From a bacterium (GTDB lineage Bacteria > Planctomycetota > UBA11346), in NCBI GenBank assembly GCA_020049615.1, contig JAIFKN010000206.1, positions 1 through 7,209 of the forward strand: a DNA stretch of 7,209 nucleotides. Reading direction: 5' to 3'. This document shows positions 1-4,200 of the stretch, in pieces (the first letter of the stretch is position 1; each line of letters begins with the position of its first letter). The notes beneath the pieces were generated by a model. The model made no database searches and was not told where the DNA came from. It saw only the letters and a program-made list of their open reading frames with translations. The translations under genes and the position numbers were made by a program.

Positions 1-178
1 TGCGCGCTGAGCAGGACCAGCGATGTCTACGCCCATTGCCCAGGGTAGGGCACCGGGCGGTATGTGGCGTATTTCCGACGGGCTCCTAGCGATGTGCCAA
101 GGGCGACACGTCGGCGGTCATCCGCCCGTTGAGCACGAGGCCCTCCGCGCTGCGCCGTAGCCCACCGCTGTCAGCCGC
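1..178. other. left edge, no supported gene
   Basis: Plus frame 1 is open from the window edge to a TAG at 46-48 and would end ...TSDVYAHCPG. This could be the last residues of a gene starting outside the window, but 15 codons are too few to judge. The rest has frequent stops in the plus frames. On the minus strand a short reading frame (180-118) has a strong Shine-Dalgarno match; it is treated under findings. No promoter, RNA gene or terminator is convincing here. Confidence 0.3.
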
Positions 179-187
179 ATGAAGTAC

Positions 188-230
188 GTACCTCCTCCGC
201 AGTCTCCCCTGAGTACTGCGGAGGAGGTAC
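188..230. repeat. perfect 16-bp inverted repeat, 11-nt loop
   Basis: The left arm (188-203, GTACCTCCTCCGCAGT) is the exact reverse complement of the right arm (215-230, ACTGCGGAGGAGGTAC), with an 11-nt spacer at 204-214. It would form a very stable GC-rich stem on either strand. No T-run follows on either side, so it is not a standard Rho-independent terminator. One arm contains ACCTCCTCC, which resembles the 16S rRNA 3' end, and the other GGAGGAGGT, an extended Shine-Dalgarno sequence, so the stem could hide a ribosome-binding site. It lies at the 5' border of the decayed gene and could also mark an old insertion or rearrangement junction. Confidence 0.85.
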
Positions 231-574
231 AGGCCCAAACCGCTGCTCTGCCTCATCGGCCGACACGCCGAGTGGGCCCTGATCGAGGGAGCCTCTGGCA
301 CCGGCATCGCCGCCATCGGCGGGGCAGTTCGGGGCGATCATCGACGCGGAGACCCCGGCCGAGCTGGCGCTGCCGATCGCGACGCGCCGCGCGCCGCGGA
401 CGGCCCGTGGCGCACTCCGCCTCGTCTGGCGTCCTGCACCACGCCTCGATCTCCTCCTGGCGCTGGAAAACACCGAGGCCGGTGTCCTGACCACCAATCC
501 CGGGGAGGTGTCGACGAGCACCCACTGGATCCGCGCCTTATGGCGCTCGGCCGGCTGGATCCCGCGTCTGGACG

Positions 575-588
575 ACCAGGTACCAGGT
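575..588. repeat. 7-nt tandem duplication (ACCAGGT x2)
   Basis: Two perfect adjacent copies at 575-581 and 582-588. The coding signal of the decayed gene changes from frame 1 to frame 2 exactly here. Deleting one copy restores the continuous reading Leu-Asp-Asp-Gln-Val-Val-Thr-Arg, so this is very probably one of the inactivating mutations. Confidence 0.85.
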
Positions 589-694
589 CGTCACCCGCGC
601 TGCTGTCCTGGCGGATCTGGAGGCGGGTGGCGGGGATCGCCTGACCGCGCTCGTCGCCGGCGACGCCCGCCGCGATGTGTTGGCGCGCGCCGCG

Positions 695-700
695 ACACAC
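695..700. repeat. dinucleotide run (AC)3 at a frameshift
   Basis: The coding signal passes from frame 2 to frame 0 at this point. Removing four bases (695-698) joins GCG to ACG GCC and restores Arg-Ala-Ala-Thr-Ala-Ala-Asp. A nearby GCGCGCGC run (683-690) is an alternative place for the 4-nt gain, so the exact event is not settled. Confidence 0.45.
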
Positions 701-1151
701 GGCCGCCGACGACGATGCCGGCAGCGCCTATGTGCAGCGCATGGCGGCCGCGGCCGAATCCGGCCGGCCAGCCGCTGAACCGCCGCCAAGCGCCCCGATC
801 GACGACCAGGACGCCGCCGTGGATGCTGCTGTACGCCGCGCCATGGAGGCGGTGCAGACGACCCTCGCAGCCCCCAAGACCCAGGATCGTCTCCGCGAGT
901 TGGTCCGGCTGGAGCAAGATCGCAGCAAGCGCCTCGGCGATGCTCGTACCCGTTTGGCAGAGCAGGTCGCGGGCCACGTCCCGACGGGACGCGATGACCT
1001 GCCGCCGGTGCCCTACCGCGACCTGCGTCCGTCAGGCGTGTACGGTCTCTACCTCGCCAGGGCCTATGCCACCGGACAACCAGTCCAGGTCACCATGCGC
1101 ACCGACGACACACCGGGCGGGCAGGGGGTACGGGTATTCACCTTGCAAGCG

Positions 1152-1165
1152 GATGGGAGATGGGA
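1152..1165. repeat. 7-nt tandem duplication (GATGGGA x2)
   Basis: Two perfect adjacent copies at 1152-1158 and 1159-1165. The coding signal changes from frame 0 to frame 1 here. Deleting one copy joins Leu-Gln-Ala-Asp-Gly to Asn-Leu-Arg-Asp-Ala-Glu and leads to the TGA at 1225-1227. Confidence 0.85.
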
Positions 1166-1358
1166 ACCTGCGCGACGCAGAGTGGATCTGGGCTCCTGCA
1201 CAGAAGGGGCGCGATACACAACCGTGACCGGAGGCCGTCAGACATCAGTACATCATGCCGGCCCTGGCAGGTCGCGACCTGGTCGAGCACATCGAGAACC
1301 AGCACGGCACGGGTGAGGCCGGGCAGGGCCGATCGGCAGGGACGACCCAGCGCGGGCT

Positions 1359-1374
1359 GGGCGCCGGGGCGCCG
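1359..1374. repeat. 8-nt tandem duplication (GGGCGCCG x2)
   Basis: Two perfect adjacent copies at 1359-1366 and 1367-1374, in the gene-free stretch. The same kind of short duplication breaks the upstream gene. GC-rich low complexity makes chance occurrence easier here than at the other sites. Confidence 0.8.
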
Positions 1375-1575
1375 ACGGCGAGGCGGGGCGGGGTGCAGGA
1401 GACCGTACGCATGGGCGCCCAGCATACATCCTCACACAGAAACGATGATGACACGGTGGGCGCAGACCATGTGGAGTCTCCCCCCGTAGTTCACTGCCGG
1501 GCCGATGCGCCGGCATCTATCGCGGTGCGACCCCCATACGTCGATGAAATCGGCACCGCGCAGTTCACAGATCGT

Positions 1576-1617
1576 GGAGGTCGTCGTCAAACACGTAGGC
1601 CACGTGGTGGCACCTCC
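1576..1617. promoter_or_regulatory. nested inverted repeats 5' of the lipoprotein operon
   Basis: GGAGGT (1576-1581) pairs with ACCTCC (1612-1617). Between them CACGT (1592-1596) pairs with ACGTG (1602-1606), and CCACGTGG (1600-1607) is a self-palindrome. The cluster ends 55 nt before the first lipoprotein start codon, so it could be an operator or a leader hairpin. Arms are short and no promoter could be paired with it, so the role is only a suggestion. Confidence 0.25.
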
Positions 1618-1662
1618 GTCTAGGGTTGAACCCACGCCGGTCGCCCCGGCCACATCACCCCT

Positions 1663-1666
1663 GGAG
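1663..1666 (+). promoter_or_regulatory. ribosome-binding site that fixes the first lipoprotein start
   Basis: GGAG lies 6 nt before ATG 1673. The same reading frame is open upstream with an earlier possible start at 1505, but only the 1673 start combines this site with an N-terminal lipoprotein signal peptide. Confidence 0.75.
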
Positions 1667-1672
1667 TTCATT

Positions 1673-2440
1673 ATGCCCGTCACATCTCGACCCACACTCA
1701 CCCTTGCCGGATTGGCCGTCGTTGCGCTCGTCACCGGGTGCGGCCAGCGCACCCAGCGCACCGACCTCGCCATCACGCCGTTGCCGACCCCCATCGTCCC
1801 CAGTGTGCTGGTGGACCTCCGGCCCGAGGTCACCAACCAGGCGCTGGATGCCGTTACCACGGCTGGCGGCGTCGGACTCGGCCTGGTGCCGATTGTGTCA
1901 GCCTTTGCCCCGAGCATGGGTGGCACGAACGGCATCTGGACCAACCCCGAGACGGGCGTCCCGGATCGCACGGATCCGACGGGGCGTGTGAGCCTGGAGG
2001 CCACCGAGGCGCTGACGCTGGATCTGGTCAACGAGTTCGCGCGTGCCCAGGTCGCCGCCACGGTGTACAAGACCCCCGCTGAGGTTCCCAGCGGTGTCAC
2101 CCCGACGCTCACCATCAGCGGTACGGTCGGCGAGCGCATCGCCTGGCGCATGCACCACAGTGGTTTCGGCGCGCTGTGGTATACGCCCGCCGCGATCTTC
2201 CCGCACTCCTCCAGCAGCGTAGAGCTGGACGCTGACATCGTGGTCAGCAACGCCGCTGGCCAGGTCCTGCTGGATGCGGAGATCGATGCGGACGACGTCT
2301 ACCTGATCCACCTGTTCTACTGGAACCTGCACGCCCGCCGCAACGCGCCGCTGTTCGCCCGGACGGTCCTGGCGACCGAGGTCGCACAGGAGATCGTGGC
2401 TGAAACCGTCAAGGCGCTGGGCGCTGGAGGCAAGCTGTGA
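1673..2440 (+). CDS. lipoprotein of unknown function, 255 aa
   Basis: Seen: an N-terminal signal with Arg6, a hydrophobic stretch (residues 9-20) and a lipobox Val-Thr-Gly-Cys ending at Cys23. This predicts cleavage by signal peptidase II and lipidation. Residues +2 and +3 are Gly and Gln, not Asp, so outer-membrane sorting is likely. After a Pro/Thr linker (30-44) the protein has a strand (SVLVDLRP, 44-51), a Gly-rich hydrophobic patch (64-80), a helix (LTLDLVNEFARAQ, 115-127), then strands (LTISGTVGERIAW; SVELDADIVVS; VLLDAEIDADD) and a C-terminal helix (228-250). The order 'helix, strand with I-x-G, long central gap, paired strands, final helix' recalls small periplasmic lipoproteins of the YajG/TolB-N-like type, but I see no diagnostic motif and name no family. 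Its stop overlaps the next start, so the two are probably made together. The 1673 start is preferred over 1505 because of the lipobox and the ribosome-binding site. Confidence 0.85.
   Translation: MPVTSRPTLTLAGLAVVALVTGCGQRTQRTDLAITPLPTPIVPSVLVDLRPEVTNQALDAVTTAGGVGLGLVPIVSAFAPSMGGTNGIWTNPETGVPDRTDPTGRVSLEATEALTLDLVNEFARAQVAATVYKTPAEVPSGVTPTLTISGTVGERIAWRMHHSGFGALWYTPAAIFPHSSSSVELDADIVVSNAAGQVLLDAEIDADDVYLIHLFYWNLHARRNAPLFARTVLATEVAQEIVAETVKALGAGGKL
2426..2430 (+). promoter_or_regulatory. ribosome-binding site inside the upstream gene
   Basis: GGAGG lies within the last codons of the upstream lipoprotein gene, 6 nt before the GTG at 2437. It supports this rare start codon and shows that the second gene can recruit ribosomes itself as well as by coupling. 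Confidence 0.8.
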
Positions 2441-2979
2441 CCCATATCCTGGCCCTCAGTGTACTCGCCCTGCTCCTGGTCGGTTGCGGCAGTGGCGGAG
2501 GCGGATCGTCCTCGTCCAACGACGGCGGCAGCACGACGCCGACGGTGACCATGTCCGTCGTCAGTGGCAGTGTCTCCTACGGCGTCTGCTCGACGCCTGA
2601 TGACCTGACGACCTATACGGCCCGGGCTGTCGTCAGCGACGAGGCATCGTTTGCCAGCACCGAAACCGTCTACGTGCGGGCGCAGTTTGCGCCGGGTGTG
2701 TCCATCATCGACACGCCTCGGGCCGTCTTCTCGTTCTATCTGGACCCGGTCGGTGGTCCCGCTGCCACCACCCCCGTCTACGCCAGCAACACGCTGCGCT
2801 TCTGGACGGTCGGTAGCATGCGCACCACCTTCTATGTGAAACTGGGCGATCCGCTGGCTGCTGGCACCTACCGCGTGCGTGCGGTGATCACGCCTGTGGA
2901 TGGATTTCCTGCCGGTACGGCGCCGCAGGCGCTGCAACTGCCCTACGTCATCGCGGTCGCGCCCGTATTTCCGGGATGA
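2437..2979 (+). CDS. small beta-rich lipoprotein of unknown function, 180 aa
   Basis: Starts at GTG 2437, overlapping the previous stop as GTGA. Seen: a short lipoprotein signal (residues 2-16, LALSVLALLLVG) ending at Cys17, with Gly-Ser at +2/+3, consistent with outer-membrane sorting. A flexible Gly/Ser/Asn tether (18-36) follows, then a single compact domain (37-180) of alternating beta strands (TVTMSVVSGSVSYG; TVYVRAQFAPGVSI; AVFSFYLDPVG; TTFYVKLG; GTYRVRAVITPV). The spacing resembles an immunoglobulin-like or other beta-sandwich fold; this is inferred from pattern only. No catalytic motif, repeat or membrane span is visible. One Cys remains in the mature domain (in YGVCSTP), so it cannot form an internal disulfide. 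Overlap with the upstream lipoprotein suggests joint function, perhaps as partners at the cell surface. No Rho-independent terminator was found downstream. Confidence 0.82.
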   Translation: MTHILALSVLALLLVGCGSGGGGSSSSNDGGSTTPTVTMSVVSGSVSYGVCSTPDDLTTYTARAVVSDEASFASTETVYVRAQFAPGVSIIDTPRAVFSFYLDPVGGPAATTPVYASNTLRFWTVGSMRTTFYVKLGDPLAAGTYRVRAVITPVDGFPAGTAPQALQLPYVIAVAPVFPG

Positions 2980-3078
2980 CGCACGCTTGGGTGGGCACCG
3001 GTCTCTGATGGCTGCTGTTGGTGGCGCTGTCGGTATCCGTGGTCCGGGCGGCGACGCGCCGGGCTCGCTGGGCACGCT

Positions 3079-3092
3079 GCACGACGCACGAC
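3079..3092. repeat. 7-nt tandem duplication (GCACGAC x2)
   Basis: Two perfect adjacent copies at 3079-3085 and 3086-3092. Deleting one copy joins Gly-Thr-Leu-His-Asp to Glu-Glu-Leu-Ala-Leu-Leu, a more protein-like reading than either present frame. Confidence 0.8.
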
Positions 3093-3194
3093 GAGGAGCT
3101 GGCGCTGCTGCGGATCGGGAACCGCATCGACATGGACGATACATCGGCGACGTCCGTGCAGCGACGCGCCCCTGGGTTCTGCACCAGTGCATCG

Positions 3195-3206
3195 TGTTCA
3201 TGTTCA
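3195..3206. repeat. 6-nt tandem duplication (TGTTCA x2)
   Basis: Two perfect adjacent copies at 3195-3200 and 3201-3206. Six bases would not shift a frame. It lies in the same spacer as the two 7-nt duplications and runs into the palindrome at 3205-3214. Confidence 0.7.
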
Positions 3207-3214
3207 TGCGCATG
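3205..3214. promoter_or_regulatory. 10-bp palindrome, candidate operator
   Basis: CATGCGCATG is self-complementary and lies 34 nt before the candidate -35 of the regulator gene; CACGTG (3218-3223) is a second short palindrome beside it. Repressor-type helix-turn-helix proteins often bind such dyads next to their own promoter, so autoregulation is possible. A 10-bp palindrome can arise by chance, so support is weak. Confidence 0.2.
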
Positions 3215-3220
3215 CAGCAC

Positions 3221-3234
3221 GTGAGCCGTGAGCC
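3221..3234. repeat. 7-nt tandem duplication (GTGAGCC x2)
   Basis: Two perfect adjacent copies at 3221-3227 and 3228-3234. Deleting one copy joins Met-Gln-His-Val-Ser-Arg to Leu-Ala-Ile-Arg-Trp-Asn, which continues a hydrophobic reading frame. Confidence 0.8.
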
Positions 3235-3247
3235 GCCTGGCGATACG

Positions 3248-3276
3248 TTGGAACCTGGGCCTGCTGGTGATAGGAT
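3248..3276 (+). promoter_or_regulatory. candidate sigma-70-type promoter of the regulator-kinase unit
   Basis: TTGGAA (3248-3253) and TAGGAT (3271-3276) are separated by 17 nt; each matches 4 of 6 consensus positions. Transcription would start about 7 nt after the -10 element, at or next to ATG 3283, which would make the message leaderless. The alternative is that AGGA (3272-3275), 7 nt before the ATG, is a weak ribosome-binding site and the promoter lies further upstream. Confidence 0.4.
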
Positions 3277-3282
3277 CCGCAC

Positions 3283-4200
3283 ATGGACGATGTGTTCCCC
3301 AACCGCCTTGCCCGCGCCATCGAGGCGCTGACACCGGAGCAGGCCAGCGCCATCCTGCGCCGTGCGCCCGGTGCTGGCGGCATCAAAGCGGCTGTCGCCA
3401 TGGTGGCTGGTTTGCCCAGCGCCATGGTCCTGTCGAACATCCTGCATGGGCATGCGCCGGGCGCTAAGCACCGCCAAGCCTTGGCCGACACCGTGGAGAC
3501 CGACCTGGCTTGGCTGGAGGGTCGCTCCGAAGACGCCCCCGACTGGTTCCTGCCGCCGATCCGCGCCTGGCGGCGCTGGTGCCGCATGCTGGACGATGCC
3601 GGACGGCGCGCTGCGCGGAGCGACGACGCCAGCCAGGGCAGCGCCAAGCGCGGGCGCGGCCGCGCAGCTGCGGAGGTCGAACTCGCCGCACGGGCGCTCC
3701 GCTGCGATGTGCGGGATCGTGGCCTGCAGGACCTGCTCGCCGGGCGCTACGGGCACGTCGACGCCCCGCTCCTGTGGTCCTATGCCGAGCACCTGGGACG
3801 GCGGCGGCCAAGCCATGTCGACCACCTGCTGCGCGGCCGCGACCTCTGGCGCGATTGCGAGGAGGAGTTCGACACCCTCCTGAACAAGGCCAAGGGGGAA
3901 TTGTCCCGCCTGATTCCGCCGGCGCCGCTGTTCCGCGTCGCCCGGGCAGCATTGGTCGCCATGCGCCAGGCGCGCGACTACCAGGGCAAAGGGAATCGCG
4001 AGGTGGAAGATGCCCTGGAGATCCTGTGGCGCCAACAGTGGTTTGTCCGCGGCAAATCTCGCCAGGACGTACCAGCGGCGTTCACCACCGAGACCGCGCG
4101 CACCACCTGGACGCGGCTGCGCGATCTGCGCGCGCCCTATAGCGACGACGACGACTTCCAGGGGCGTTACCGTTCCGCCCGACCCAAGCCAACCGCATGA
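3283..4200 (+). CDS. helix-turn-helix protein, phage-repressor-like N-terminus, 305 aa
   Basis: Seen: residues about 33-80 read as a lambda-repressor/CI-type DNA-binding domain. Helix 2 (AAVAMVAGLP, 36-45) is followed by recognition helix SAMVLSNILHG (46-56), then APGAKHRQALADT and the hydrophobic ending DLAWLEGR (74-81), matching the 'LSNxLxGxxxP...KHRxxLAxxxxxDLxWL' pattern typical of XRE/CI repressors. A Trp-rich stretch (86-100) and an Arg/Lys linker (108-130) follow. The rest (128-285) is helical and charged with no family I recognise, and the tail is acidic (SDDDDF, 287-292). It lacks the Ser/Lys protease domain of LexA/CI repressors, so control must come from elsewhere. Its stop overlaps the kinase start as ATGA. 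Inference: it is a transcription factor, possibly autoregulatory, and possibly a substrate of the kinase; acceptor residues (Thr269-Thr277, Ser287) are plentiful near the C-terminus. The DNA-binding call is fairly firm; the kinase link rests on gene order alone. Confidence 0.8.
   Translation: MDDVFPNRLARAIEALTPEQASAILRRAPGAGGIKAAVAMVAGLPSAMVLSNILHGHAPGAKHRQALADTVETDLAWLEGRSEDAPDWFLPPIRAWRRWCRMLDDAGRRAARSDDASQGSAKRGRGRAAAEVELAARALRCDVRDRGLQDLLAGRYGHVDAPLLWSYAEHLGRRRPSHVDHLLRGRDLWRDCEEEFDTLLNKAKGELSRLIPPAPLFRVARAALVAMRQARDYQGKGNREVEDALEILWRQQWFVRGKSRQDVPAAFTTETARTTWTRLRDLRAPYSDDDDFQGRYRSARPKPTA

Larger units (their letters stand above)
179..1227 (+). pseudogene. multiply frameshifted gene of unknown function
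   Basis: Protein-like sequence runs across this stretch but changes frame repeatedly, each time by +1. Segments are: frame 0 about 252-319 (LIGRHAEWALIEGASG); frame 1 about 325-574 (LENTEAGVLTTNPGE, then THWIRALWRSAGW); frame 2 about 582-694 (VVTRAAVLADLEAGGGDRL); frame 0 about 699-1151 (charged helix RLRELVRLEQDRSKRLGDAR, then PYRDLRPSGVYGLYLARAY); frame 1 about 1159-1227 (NLRDAEWIWAPAQKGRD, then TGA at 1225). Between its two good segments, frame 1 is open but gives R/P/C/W-rich non-protein text. Removing one copy of the 7-nt duplication at 575-588 or 1152-1165 joins the flanks cleanly (LDDQVVTR; QADGNLRD). Removing ACAC at 695-698 joins RAA to TAADDDAG. A 1-, 4- or 10-nt gain near 320-335 explains the first clear step. 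The restored protein would be roughly 340-360 residues. I do not recognise the family. The 5' end is unclear: ATG 179 (MKYVPPPQ...) would need one more +1 step near 240 and lacks a ribosome-binding site. Confidence 0.7.
1228..1672. other. gene-free stretch upstream of the lipoprotein pair
   Basis: No gene can be defended in these 445 bases. Plus frame 1 from ATG 1255 starts well (PALAGRDLVEHIENQHG) but turns into low-complexity G/R/T-rich text, and GGAGG at 1230-1234 is 20 nt from the ATG, too far to be its ribosome-binding site. The opposite strand reads LTRAVLVLDVLDQVATC over the same bases and is no better. The region contains an 8-nt tandem duplication (1359-1374) and a 5-nt one (CGGGG, 1384-1393), and an inverted-repeat cluster at 1576-1617. 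I read it as decayed DNA plus the 5' region of the lipoprotein operon; no clear -35/-10 pair was found. Confidence 0.5.
3008..3282 (+). pseudogene. possible decayed small membrane-protein gene
   Basis: This spacer between two intact cassettes carries protein-like pieces in different frames: a hydrophobic run around 3012-3040 in frame 0 (LLLVALSVSVV), GSLGTL followed, after removal of one copy of the duplication at 3079-3092, by HDEELALLRIGNRIDMD, then VLHQCIVFMFMRMQHVSR in frame 2 at about 3175-3227. Removing one copy of the duplication at 3221-3234 continues this as LAIRWNLGLLVIGS up to the promoter of the next gene. The pieces would make a protein of about 90 residues with hydrophobic ends, but at least one more frame change must be assumed, and no start with a ribosome-binding site is seen. 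It could also be plain intergenic DNA. Confidence 0.3.

Noticed and set aside
508..1227. A single 239-codon plus-strand gene
   Set aside because: Only its two ends look like protein; the middle is R/P/C/W-rich while another frame carries clear protein sequence. It is explained by the frameshifted pseudogene.
675..1316. An intact 213-codon gene on the plus strand
   Set aside because: Residues from about 699 to 1151 are real coding sequence, but the beginning has no ribosome-binding site, and the part after 1158 becomes non-protein-like because of the GATGGGA duplication.
1435..1622. Minus-strand pieces (VAYVFDDDLHDL, then ELRGADFIDVWGSH) that faintly recall a HicA-like toxin
   Set aside because: A stop or frameshift separates the pieces, the 'GSH' match is too short, and no antitoxin gene is adjacent.
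1255..1623. A possible small gene (PALAGRDLVEHIENQHG...)
   Set aside because: The start lacks a ribosome-binding site and only the first 17 or so residues look like protein. The opposite strand is equally plausible over the same bases.
2990..2999. GGTG/CACC hairpin as a terminator after the second lipoprotein
   Set aside because: The loop would be 2 nt, the stem 4 bp, and no T-run follows.
3018..3224. A 68-codon gene starting at TTG 3018
   Set aside because: There is no ribosome-binding site, the C-terminus is Cys/Ser low-complexity text, and a 7-nt duplication lies inside it. It is better treated as part of a possible remnant.
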